The notes under the pieces are model-generated. The model worked only from the letters and a program-made list of their open reading frames with translations, was not told the origin of the DNA and did no database searches. A stretch of 64,000 nucleotides of DNA from Cribrihabitans_A pelagius (lineage in GTDB: Bacteria; Pseudomonadota; Alphaproteobacteria; Rhodobacterales; Rhodobacteraceae): assembly GCF_048820915.1 (NCBI RefSeq), contig NZ_JBMERR010000021.1, positions 22,388 to 86,387 of the forward strand. The letters run 5' to 3'. Position 1 is the stretch's first letter. Every line of letters starts with the position of its first letter. Made by a program: the position numbers and the translations under genes. This document shows positions 42,017 to 50,167 of the stretch, one piece after another.

Positions 42017-42349
42017 ATGAGCCAGGAAATACGCCAGAACTGCCCGGTGCTGCGGGCTTCGACTGTGATGGGGGATCAGTGGACCCTGCTGATCCTGCGC
42101 GAGTTCTTTCTGGAGGGCGCGCGCAGGTTTCAGGACCTTCAGGACGTGCTGAAAGTGTCGCCCAACACGTTGTCAGGGCGGCTGCGCAAGCTGGAAGACA
42201 GCGGAGTGCTCGAACGGCGGGCCTATTCGCAGAACCCGCCGCGGTGGGAATACCATCTCACTGAGCGCGGGAGAGCGCTTGCCCCGGTCATGAATGCCAT
42301 CCGCACCTGGGGAGAACTGCATGCTCCGGATTTTCCGGAAGGGTCCTGA
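42017..42349 (+). CDS. HxlR-family winged-helix transcriptional regulator
   Basis: 110-residue DNA-binding protein of the HxlR (DUF24) family. Hallmarks are the N-terminal NCPV with the redox-sensitive Cys in some members, GDQWTLLILRE, RRFQDLQDVLKVSPNTLSGRLRKLEDSGVLER and YHLTERGRALAPV. It probably binds the inverted repeats at 41941-41981 as a dimer, controlling itself and the divergent membrane protein. The single Cys near residue 9 is consistent with a thiol-sensing mechanism, but this is not shown. No strong ribosome site is visible before the ATG. Confidence 0.93.
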   Translation: MSQEIRQNCPVLRASTVMGDQWTLLILREFFLEGARRFQDLQDVLKVSPNTLSGRLRKLEDSGVLERRAYSQNPPRWEYHLTERGRALAPVMNAIRTWGELHAPDFPEGS

Positions 42350-42448
42350 CGGCGCTGGCAGCCCGCCGCCGCAGGTGCATTGTCCTCTTGGCCCGGCGCA
42401 GGCGGGCAGCTAGAACTGGCAGGCCGAGCAGACCAACAGGAGGCCGCC

Positions 42449-44824
42449 TTGGACACTTCCGCCCGCATCAGTCAGACCATTGCCCAAGAAATCGGCGCCG
42501 CTGCCAAGCAGGTAAGCGCTGCCGTTGCGCTGCTGGACGAGGGCGCCACCGTGCCCTTCGTTGCGCGCTACCGCAAGGAGGCGACCGGGGGCTTGGACGA
42601 CACCCAGCTGCGCACCCTGTCCGAGCGGCTCGACTATCTGCGCGAGATGGAAAAGCGCCGCGCCGCCATTCTTGACTCGATCAGGAGCCAGGACAAGCTG
42701 TCCGATGAGCTGGCAGCCTCCATTGCCAAGGCGGAAACCAAGGCGCAGCTGGAAGACATCTACCTGCCCTACAAGCCCAAGCGCCGCACCAAGGCGATGA
42801 TCGCGAAGGAAAACGGGCTGGAGCCGCTGGCCGACGCCATCCTGGCCAACCGTGGCGCCGATCCGGAAAAACTTGCCGCGGGCTGCATCACCGAAGCCGT
42901 GCCCGCGGTGAAGGACGCGCTGAACGGTGCGCGGGACATCCTGACCGAGCGGCTGACCGAAAACGCAAACCTGCTCGGCCGCCTGCGGCAGTTCCTGCAG
43001 CAGGAAGCCGTGCTCACCGCCAAGGTGGTCGACGGCAAGGAGCAGGAGGGCGCCAAGTTCTCCGACTACTTCGAGCATTCCGAACGCTGGCGCGACGTGC
43101 CCTCGCACCGGGCGCTGGCGATGCTGCGCGGCTCGAACGAAGGCGTGCTGACGCTGGACGTGGGGCCGGAGCCCGAAGCGGGCGCCGCCAGGGCGGAGGC
43201 GATGGTGGCCGCGGAACTCGGCGCTTCCGGCAACGGGCCGGGCGATGCGTGGCTGCGCAAGGTGGCGGGCTGGGCCTGGCGGGTGAAACTGTCGCTTTCA
43301 ATGATGCTGGAACTGATGGGCAGCCTGCGCGCCCGCGCGCAGGAGGATGCGATCCAGGTCTTTGCCCGCAACCTCAAGGACCTCTTGTTTGCGGCACCCG
43401 CCGGTGCGCGGCCCACATTGGGCCTTGACCCGGGCATCCGCACCGGCGTCAAGGCAGCCGTGGTGGATGCAACCGGCAAACTGGTTGCGACCGAAACACT
43501 GTACCCGTTCCAGCCCAAGAACGATCTGCGCGGGGCGCAGGCAGCCATCGTGAAACTGATCGCGGAACACGGCGTGGAGCTCGTTGCGATCGGCAACGGC
43601 ACCGCCAGCCGCGAGACCGAACGCATGGTGGCGGAGGTGCTGAAACACCTGCCCGCCAAGGTAAAGGCGCCCACCAAGGTGGTGGTGAGCGAGGCTGGCG
43701 CCTCGGTCTACTCGGCTTCCGAACTGGCGGCGCGGGAGTTCCCGGACTTGGACGTCAGCTTGCGCGGCGCGGTTTCCATCGCCCGCCGGCTGCAGGACCC
43801 GCTGGCGGAACTGGTGAAGATCGAACCCAGAAGCATCGGCGTCGGCCAGTACCAGCACGATGTCGACCAGCACAAACTGTCGAAATCGCTGGAGGCGGTG
43901 ATCGAGGATGTGGTGAACGCCGTCGGCGTCGATCTCAACATGGCCTCGGCGCCGCTTCTCGCGCATGTCTCGGGACTCGGCCCGGGGCTGGCCGAGGCGA
44001 TCGTGGCACACCGGGATCAGAACGGCGCCTTTGCCTCCCGCCGGGACTTGCTGAAAGTGGCACGGCTGGGGCCGAAAGCGTTTGAGCAATGCGCGGGCTT
44101 CCTGCGCATCCAGGACGGCAAGGAACCGCTGGATGCCTCGGCTGTGCACCCGGAATCCTATGCCGTGGCGCGCCGCATCGTTTCCGCCTGCGGCCGCGAT
44201 ATCCGTCAGATCATGGGCAATGAGGGCGCGCTGAAATCCCTGCGGGCCGAGGATTTCGTCTCGGCCGGGGCCGGCCTGCCCACGGTGCGCGATATCCTGG
44301 CGGAACTGGAAAAACCGGGCCGCGACCCGCGGCCCTCCTTCGTCACCGCAAGCTTCACCGACGGGGTGGAGGCGATCACCGACCTCAAACCCGGAATGGT
44401 GCTCGAAGGCACGGTGACCAATGTCGCGGCCTTCGGGGCCTTTGTCGACATTGGCGTGCACCAGGACGGGCTGGTGCATGTCAGCCAGCTGGCCGACCGC
44501 TTCGTGAAGGACCCGCATGAGGTGGTGAAGACCGGCCAGGTTGTGAAGGTCACGGTGACCGAGGTCGATGTGCCGCGCAAGCGCATCGGGCTTACCATGC
44601 GCAAGGACGGCGGCGCCTCGGCCCGCGAGGAACGCGCCACCCGCCAAGGCGGCCGGGACAACGGCAAGCCCAAAACGGGCGGACGCAGCGGCAACGCCCC
44701 GCGCAACGGCCGGAACAGCGGCCCAGACAAGGGCCAGGGCAAGGGCCAACACAAAGGCCAAAACCGAGAGCAGCAAACCGGCGCGCTGGGCGCGGCCCTG
44801 ATGGACGCTTTCAAGAAAAAATGA
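42449..44824 (+). CDS. tex: RNA-binding transcriptional accessory protein Tex
   Basis: Conserved nucleic-acid-binding protein (Spt6-related). 791 residues: N-terminal Tex domain (SARISQTIAQEIG.., VPFVARYRKEATGGLDD), YqgF/RNase-H-like domain from about residue 325 (LGLDPGIRTGVKAAVVD), helix-hairpin-helix regions (LSGLGPGLAEAIV-type VSGLGPGLAEA), C-terminal S1 domain at about residues 645-715, and a 60-residue Gly/Lys/Gln/Asn-rich tail. The start is TTG at 42449, chosen because a perfect AGGAGG lies five bases before it and no ATG fits. The tail is usual for Tex in related bacteria. Confidence 0.94.
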   Translation: MDTSARISQTIAQEIGAAAKQVSAAVALLDEGATVPFVARYRKEATGGLDDTQLRTLSERLDYLREMEKRRAAILDSIRSQDKLSDELAASIAKAETKAQLEDIYLPYKPKRRTKAMIAKENGLEPLADAILANRGADPEKLAAGCITEAVPAVKDALNGARDILTERLTENANLLGRLRQFLQQEAVLTAKVVDGKEQEGAKFSDYFEHSERWRDVPSHRALAMLRGSNEGVLTLDVGPEPEAGAARAEAMVAAELGASGNGPGDAWLRKVAGWAWRVKLSLSMMLELMGSLRARAQEDAIQVFARNLKDLLFAAPAGARPTLGLDPGIRTGVKAAVVDATGKLVATETLYPFQPKNDLRGAQAAIVKLIAEHGVELVAIGNGTASRETERMVAEVLKHLPAKVKAPTKVVVSEAGASVYSASELAAREFPDLDVSLRGAVSIARRLQDPLAELVKIEPRSIGVGQYQHDVDQHKLSKSLEAVIEDVVNAVGVDLNMASAPLLAHVSGLGPGLAEAIVAHRDQNGAFASRRDLLKVARLGPKAFEQCAGFLRIQDGKEPLDASAVHPESYAVARRIVSACGRDIRQIMGNEGALKSLRAEDFVSAGAGLPTVRDILAELEKPGRDPRPSFVTASFTDGVEAITDLKPGMVLEGTVTNVAAFGAFVDIGVHQDGLVHVSQLADRFVKDPHEVVKTGQVVKVTVTEVDVPRKRIGLTMRKDGGASAREERATRQGGRDNGKPKTGGRSGNAPRNGRNSGPDKGQGKGQHKGQNREQQTGALGAALMDAFKKK

Positions 44825-44841
44825 CCGCGCGCGCGGGCAAG

Positions 44842-44858
44842 GGGGGCGACGAGCCCCC
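44842..44858 (+). terminator. Hairpin downstream of tex
   Basis: 6-bp stem GGGGGC/GCCCCC with loop GACGA, 17 bases after the tex stop. No T-run follows, so termination strength is uncertain. Confidence 0.4.
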
Positions 44859-44895
44859 ACTCTGCCTGAGACGCCTGCGACCGCCTTTTCCTCTT

Positions 44896-44937
44896 GCCCC
44901 AAATATCCCGGGGGAGGCCCGCGAGGGCCGGGGGCAG
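44896..44937 (-). repeat. REP-like intergenic unit, copy 2
   Basis: 42-bp unit GCCCCAAATATCCCGG..(to)..GGGGGCAG containing the small hairpin GGCCC-GCGA-GGGCC; identical over all 42 bases to the unit at 45030-45071. On the reverse strand it matches the unit at 30751. Confidence 0.8.
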
Positions 44938-45029
44938 CGCCTCTCCTGCGCTCCAACGGCCTCAGATGCCCGCGCTTCTTCGGCGGCCGGCCCCTGGCTA
45001 TCCAGCCCCGCCATCTGCCGCTTCTTCTG

Positions 45030-45071
45030 GCCCCAAATATCCCGGGGGAGGCCCGCGAGGGCCGGGGGCAG
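45030..45071 (-). repeat. REP-like intergenic unit, copy 3
   Basis: Exact second copy of the 42-bp unit at 44896, 92 bases further on, ending 16 bases before the stop of the next reverse-strand gene. The preceding CTTCTTCTG also partly matches the flank of copy 2. Confidence 0.8.
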
Positions 45072-45087
45072 AGCCCCCTCCTGCGCG

Positions 45088-46449
45088 TCAGCCCGCCGCG
45101 CCCGCCCGATCGCGGGGAGCGGACACTCCCGGCTCTGCGTCCGCGGAGCCGTCCCGGAACAGATCCGCCAGGGCCGCGCGCGCGATGGCCTCGCCGCGGC
45201 TGGCAAAGCGCGGCAGCGCGCCGACCCGGGCGCTGTTGCCGAAGCCCTCGGCAGCAAGGGCCCAGACCATGGGGTGCAGTTCGGTCAGGCGGCCGTGCAC
45301 AAGCCAATGCGCCGCACCGCAGATGCGCAGACGCTGGGCGGTGCCTGCTTTCCCGGCCCCGGCGGGCAGGGCGACGGTGCAATAGGCCGCAAGCAGGTTC
45401 ACCATGTCCTGCGAGGCATCGGTTCGCAGGATGTCGCGCAAGCCCTCCAGGAACAGCTCCGCATCCACATGGGCACAGGCCTCGGGGTCGAGTGCGAGAG
45501 CGTCGAAATAAGCCCAGGCGTAGCCGCCCGCGCCCCAGGCGCCGTCAGTCGCGGCAGCGGTACGGCGGGCGGCCTGTTCCAGCATCGCATAAGAGCCGCC
45601 GCCGCCCGGCAGCAGCTGCGCCCCCAAAGCCCGCATCGCACGCGGGTTGCGCGGATCAAGCGCGATCAGCCGGCCATAGCTTTCTTCCGCCCGCCCGGCC
45701 GTGGCCGGATCGGCCGGGCGTCCGGCCAGCAGGGCGCAGTGTGCGGCTTGCAGAAACGGGCTGCCGAGCGAGAGCGCGCTGTCCGCAAAGGGCGCCAGGA
45801 GCTGCTCCGCCCGGGCAAAATGCGCCGCAGAGCTGCGCTTTCCGGCCGCGCAGCTGCTGCGCCAGGCCCAGGCGATGTCGATATGGGCCAACGCCACCAG
45901 CGCGGTCAGGTAGGGGTCGCGGCAATGGCCTGCGCGCAGGGCTTCGAACTCCATCACGCCGCGGATAAGCCCGCGGCCCGCAAAGGCGGCATCGACGCTC
46001 AGCGCGTCTTCGGCGGCGCCCACGACATCGGCGCGGGCGCCATAAGCGATGAGATCAGCCAGCGGCAAGGCGCCGCGGGCGGCCTCGCGGGCTGTATCGG
46101 CGGCGCGGATCAGGCCGGAGAGGTCCTCCCAGCGCTCCTGGCGGGCCAGAAACTGGCCGCGGTCCTGGGCCTGGTCGGCGGCGGGGTCTGCGGGCTCGGC
46201 ACACGGCGGGATCGGAACGGGCGCGTCAGTCCCCGCCGGCAGTGCGGTTACAGGCGCTGGGCGGGCAACGGTGCGGACAGGCGCCGGGTCCGGGCCCGGC
46301 ACGGCCTGAGGTGTCACGGCGGCTGCGGCTGCGGCGGCAGGGGCGGCGGGTCTGCCCTGGCCGGGCAGGAACTGGGATACGAGGGACATCAGGTCCCGCG
46401 CCCGGGGAGAGGTTTTCAGCATGCGCGCATCCGGTCGTGTGGCGGTCAT
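45088..46449 (-). CDS. Alanine-rich protein of unknown function (possible TPR-like repeats)
   Basis: I do not recognise this family. 453 residues: an N-terminal 90-residue region that is Pro/Ala-rich and probably disordered (LPGQGRPAAPAAAAAA), followed by an all-helical-looking domain with repeated Ala/Leu patterns such as FLQAAHCALLAGRPADPATAGRAEESYGRLIALDP, which resembles TPR units. A few Cys and Trp residues (ALVALAHIDIAWAWRSSCAAG) are scattered. No signal peptide or membrane span. The ATG at 46449 is the best-placed start; another open-frame extension of 39 codons exists. It stands alone between repeats and a small membrane-protein gene. Confidence 0.65.
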   Translation of the reverse strand: MTATRPDARMLKTSPRARDLMSLVSQFLPGQGRPAAPAAAAAAAVTPQAVPGPDPAPVRTVARPAPVTALPAGTDAPVPIPPCAEPADPAADQAQDRGQFLARQERWEDLSGLIRAADTAREAARGALPLADLIAYGARADVVGAAEDALSVDAAFAGRGLIRGVMEFEALRAGHCRDPYLTALVALAHIDIAWAWRSSCAAGKRSSAAHFARAEQLLAPFADSALSLGSPFLQAAHCALLAGRPADPATAGRAEESYGRLIALDPRNPRAMRALGAQLLPGGGGSYAMLEQAARRTAAATDGAWGAGGYAWAYFDALALDPEACAHVDAELFLEGLRDILRTDASQDMVNLLAAYCTVALPAGAGKAGTAQRLRICGAAHWLVHGRLTELHPMVWALAAEGFGNSARVGALPRFASRGEAIARAALADLFRDGSADAEPGVSAPRDRAGAAG

Positions 46450-46580
46450 ATTGGATGCTCTCAGGCTGGCGGTGCAATGGGGCGCAAAGATGGCGGCAGT
46501 GGGGAAGTTGCGGCCCCAATCCCGATAATCGCCCCTTTCGGGCACTGGCAGGCGGGAAACCGCCAAGCTGCTGCGGTATC

Positions 46581-47039
46581 TCAGAAAATCATGAAGTGGT
46601 GGCGCTCGGTCGTTAGCCCGCGCCGGGTCAGCTCGCGCTCCAACTCTGCGTTGGGCGGCGTCGCTTCCTGCGGCAGCCGCAGGCGCTTGCCGCCATGCAG
46701 GAGCAGCGTCGTGCGGACAGAGAGATCCAGGCGCGTGTCAAACCGCACCCGCTCGATTTCCGCCAGCGGCACGCTGTCCCTGAGGCTGCCGGAATACCAG
46801 GCGATCCGCTCTTCGGTGAGGGTCATCCCGGCGGAGGGGTTGCGCAGCAGGTCCAGCACCGCAGGGATGACCGGCAGGGCCAGCAGCGCCACCAGCCAGC
46901 CCGCGGCGCCAAGCCCGAACCACAAGCCCGCAAGCCCCGCAAGCCAGGCTGCCGCCGCCAGCAGGGCCCCGGTGGAGCGGCCCTGCCGGGTGAAGCGGTA
47001 GCCGTCCCCGTCCGGCGCGGCGGGGGAGGGATCAGGCAT
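46581..47039 (-). CDS. Small membrane protein with PH-like domain
   Basis: 152 residues: two adjacent hydrophobic segments (about residues 22-65, ALLAAAAWLAGLAGLWFG and WLVALLALPVIPAVLDLL), then a C-terminal beta-rich part (MTLTEERIAWYSGSLRDSVPLAEIERVRF..., LLLHGGKRLRLP) typical of bacterial PH-like (bPH2) membrane proteins. Function unknown. The start overlaps the end of pepN by eight bases, so it is co-translated with the peptidase. Confidence 0.7.
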   Translation of the reverse strand: MPDPSPAAPDGDGYRFTRQGRSTGALLAAAAWLAGLAGLWFGLGAAGWLVALLALPVIPAVLDLLRNPSAGMTLTEERIAWYSGSLRDSVPLAEIERVRFDTRLDLSVRTTLLLHGGKRLRLPQEATPPNAELERELTRRGLTTERHHFMIF

Positions 47040-49599
47040 CGAGGATACGGCTGACCATTTCGGTAGTGTCGCGGCTCAGCGCTTCGGTGCCAGCGATACG
47101 GCTCAGCTGGGCGCGGATCAGCGACTGGCGGGCGGCATCGTAGCGTTTCCAGGTCTGGAAGGCCGCGCACATGCGGGCGGTAGTCTGCGGATTGAGCTTG
47201 TCCAGCGCGATAAGGTTTTCCGCAAGCAGCCGGTAGCCGTCGCCGCTGGCATGGTGGAAGCCTGCGTGATTGCCCGCCAGCGCGCCAAGGACGGCGCGGA
47301 AGCGGTTCGGGTTCTTGATGTCGAACAGCGCGTGCCCGGTCAGCGTCCTGGCCGTGGCCGCGGCCTTCTCCGGGGCGGCGCAGGCGATCTGCAGGGCAAA
47401 CCACTTGTCCATCACCAGCCGGTCGTCCTGCCATTGGTCAAAGAAGGCCTGCGATTGCTCCGTGCCTTTCTCTGCCTTCATCAGGCAGGAGAGCGCGGCA
47501 TATTGCTGGGTCATGTTGTCCGCGGCCTCATACTGGCGCGCGGCCTCGGCGCCGCCGTCAAGCCGGGTCAGGAGCGACAGCACGCGGCCGTTCAGCGCGC
47601 GTTTGCCCGCGCCCTCGGCGTCCGGCTCGTAAGGCCCGTCAACCGTGGTCGCCGCATAGAGCCGGGGCAGGCTAGTCTCCAGCTGCTGCGCCAGCGTCTG
47701 GGTGAAGGTCTCCGCCGCATCGTAGATCTTCTGCGGATCGGGGGTGAAGCCGCGCTCTGCCAGGGTCTGGGCAATGTCGGACTGGCTGGGCGGGGTCAGC
47801 ACCAGAGCCCGGAAGGCCGGGTCCAGCGCGTCGTCGCGCACGAGCTTGGCGAGCGCGTCCAGATAGTCCGCATCCGGCGCCGCGCCGTCAAGCACCATTG
47901 CCACGCGGGTTTCCTTGGCCAGCGCGTTGCCCGCCTCCCAGCGGTTGAAAGGGTCGGTGTCATGGGCCAGCAGGAAGGCGCGCTCCGCGTTGGAGGTCTC
48001 GCGCTCCAGGATCACCGGGGCGGAGAATTCACGCAGGATGGAAGGAACCGGTTTGGCGGCGAGGCCGTCGAAGGCGAAGCTCTGCTTGGCCTCGGTCAGC
48101 TCCAGCACCTCGGTGCCGCGCACCTCGCCGCCGTTGGGCGACAGCAGCCCGACCGCCACAGGGATCACCCGCGGCGCCTTTTCCGGCTGCCCGGGCGTTG
48201 GCGGTGTCGATTGTTCGAAGGTGAGGGTGTAGGTGCCATCGGCATAGTCTTCGGTAACCTTCAGGCGCGGGGTGCCAGCCTGGCTGTACCACAGCTTGAA
48301 TTGGCTGAGGTCGCGGCCGGTGGCGTCCTCGAAGACCTTCAGCCAGTCTTCGATCGTGCAGGCCTCACCGTCGTGGCGCTCGAAGTAGAGGTCCAGTGCC
48401 TTGGCATAGTTGCCGTCCCCCACCAGACGCTTCAGCATGCCGATCACCTCGGCGCCTTTTTCATAGACGGTGGCGGTGTAGAAGTTGTTGATTTCCTGGA
48501 ACTGTTCGGGCCGCGGCGGATGGGCGAGGGGGCCGTTGTCCTCCGGGAATTGGCGGGCGCGCAGCGCAATCACGTCCTCGATCCGCTTCACCGGCTCCGA
48601 GCGCATGTCGGCAGTGAACTGCGCGTCGCGGAACACCGTCAGCCCCTCCTTCAGGCAGAGCTGGAACCAGTCGCGGCAGGTGATGCGGTTGCCGGTCCAG
48701 TTGTGGAAATACTCATGCGCGATAATCGCCTCGATCCGTTCGAAGTTGCCATCGGTGGAGGTCTCGGGCGAGGCCAGCACGCAGGAGGAGTTGAAGATGT
48801 TCAGCCCCTTGTTCTCCATCGCGCCCATGTTGAAATCATCCACCGCGACGATGTTGAAGATGTCGAGGTCGTATTCGCGGCCATAGACATCCTCGTCCCA
48901 TTTCATCGACTTCTTCAGCGCCTCCATGCCGAACGCGCATTTGCCCTCGTCCGGGCCGGGGCGGACCCAGATGTTCAGCTCCACCTCCTTGCCCGACCTG
49001 GTTGTGAACTGGCCGGGGTAGTTGACCAGATCACCCGCGACCAGGGCAAACAGATAGGCCGGCTTCGGCCACGGGTCGTGCCATTCGGCCCAGCCTTCAC
49101 CCCGGCCCGTGGGGTTGCCATTGGACAGAAGCACAGGTTCATCGCCTTCGATCCGCACGGTGAAGGTGGACATCACATCGGGGCGGTCGGGGTAATAGGT
49201 GATCTTGCGGAAGCCCTCGGCCTCGCATTGGGTGCAATACATGCGGTTGGACATGTAAAGCCCCTCCAGCGCGGTATTGCCGGCCGGGTTGATCTCCACC
49301 TCGGCTTCCCAGGTGAAGGGGGTGCCGGGCACATCGCACTTGAGCCCGCCCGCCACCAGCTCCGGCGTTACCGCCTGGCCGTCGATCTTTGCCCAGATCA
49401 GCTTCAGCTCTTCGCCGTGCAGGAAGAAGGTCTTGTCCGTGGCGTCCGGCTTGGGGGAGAAGCGGATCTTGCTCATAACCCGGGTGGTCTCCGGCGTGAG
49501 GCGGAAGGTCAGGTGGACCTCCTCCACCTCAAAGCCGAACGGCGTGTAGTCCTTCAGGTAGAAGGTCTCGGGGGCGGTGGCGGGGGATGCGTCGTTCAC
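47032..49599 (-). CDS. pepN: Aminopeptidase N (M1 family)
   Basis: Large zinc aminopeptidase, cytosolic, with broad specificity for the last steps of protein turnover. 855 residues. Substrate-binding GAMEN near residue 257 (NMGAMENKGLN), zinc motif HEYFHNWTGNR near residue 292 with the downstream Glu in CLKEGLTVFRD, and the C-terminal helical domain typical of gammaproteobacterial-type PepN (DUF3458). The start is a GTG at 49599 after GAGGT. A small membrane-protein gene overlaps its end. Confidence 0.96.
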   Translation of the reverse strand: MNDASPATAPETFYLKDYTPFGFEVEEVHLTFRLTPETTRVMSKIRFSPKPDATDKTFFLHGEELKLIWAKIDGQAVTPELVAGGLKCDVPGTPFTWEAEVEINPAGNTALEGLYMSNRMYCTQCEAEGFRKITYYPDRPDVMSTFTVRIEGDEPVLLSNGNPTGRGEGWAEWHDPWPKPAYLFALVAGDLVNYPGQFTTRSGKEVELNIWVRPGPDEGKCAFGMEALKKSMKWDEDVYGREYDLDIFNIVAVDDFNMGAMENKGLNIFNSSCVLASPETSTDGNFERIEAIIAHEYFHNWTGNRITCRDWFQLCLKEGLTVFRDAQFTADMRSEPVKRIEDVIALRARQFPEDNGPLAHPPRPEQFQEINNFYTATVYEKGAEVIGMLKRLVGDGNYAKALDLYFERHDGEACTIEDWLKVFEDATGRDLSQFKLWYSQAGTPRLKVTEDYADGTYTLTFEQSTPPTPGQPEKAPRVIPVAVGLLSPNGGEVRGTEVLELTEAKQSFAFDGLAAKPVPSILREFSAPVILERETSNAERAFLLAHDTDPFNRWEAGNALAKETRVAMVLDGAAPDADYLDALAKLVRDDALDPAFRALVLTPPSQSDIAQTLAERGFTPDPQKIYDAAETFTQTLAQQLETSLPRLYAATTVDGPYEPDAEGAGKRALNGRVLSLLTRLDGGAEAARQYEAADNMTQQYAALSCLMKAEKGTEQSQAFFDQWQDDRLVMDKWFALQIACAAPEKAAATARTLTGHALFDIKNPNRFRAVLGALAGNHAGFHHASGDGYRLLAENLIALDKLNPQTTARMCAAFQTWKRYDAARQSLIRAQLSRIAGTEALSRDTTEMVSRILDA

Positions 49600-49716
49600 G
49601 GCGGGGACCTCGTTTTCAGGGAACCGGAGCGGTGTCCGGCACGTAGTTATTCATAGTGGTAGGGGCAGGGCGGCAAGCCGCTCCTTGCCAGGAAATGTTT
49701 GGAAGGGAGTTCAGCC

Positions 49717-49923
49717 ATGTCGGCGCCGGATACCAATGTCGAACGTCAGAAAAAGAACCATAAGCCGCCTCTTCTGGGGATCGGTGCGGTAGTGATCTTT
49801 GCGCTGGTTCTGCTGGGACTGATGCTGTTGATGGTGTTCGACCGGGGCGGCGAGCAGGACAAGGCGGAAGAACCCGCCGCCGCAGCCGAGGTGCAAACGG
49901 TGATCGATGGCGCCGCCGATTGA
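49717..49923 (+). CDS. Small single-span membrane protein
   Basis: 68 residues: a polar N-terminus (NVERQKKNHKPP), one membrane span (LLGIGAVVIFALVLLGLMLLMVF written as its two halves LLGIGAVVIF and ALVLLGLMLL), then an acidic Ala/Glu tail. GGAAGGGA precedes the ATG at 49717; an ATG six codons earlier is less likely. Divergent from pepN. Family not recognised; probably a small inner-membrane protein with cytosolic N-terminus by the positive-inside rule. Ended by a good terminator. Confidence 0.65.
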   Translation: MSAPDTNVERQKKNHKPPLLGIGAVVIFALVLLGLMLLMVFDRGGEQDKAEEPAAAAEVQTVIDGAAD

Positions 49924-49949
49924 CTGGAGCCGCCATCCGCGTGAATCTC

Positions 49950-49981
49950 AGGGCGGGCAGGGCAACCTGTGCGCCCTTTTT
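49950..49981 (+). terminator. Intrinsic terminator after the small membrane protein
   Basis: Two-part stem: AGGGCG/CGCCCT outside and CAGG-GCAA-CCTG inside, followed by TTTTT, 27 bases after the stop codon. Confidence 0.88.
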
Positions 49982-50167
49982 GCTGCGTTGGAGGCGAAGG
50001 CCGGCAGGTGGCGGCCGCTGTAGCACTTTCGGAAATCCTTTTGGCACTTTCTTGAAAAACAAGAAATTGCGTTTGGTTTCAGCGGGAGGCTGTTTTGTTG
50101 CTGATCGGAAACTTCTGCCCTAGTTAGGTGGCAGCATACAGTGGTGTACCGCCGGAAGGAGCAAATC

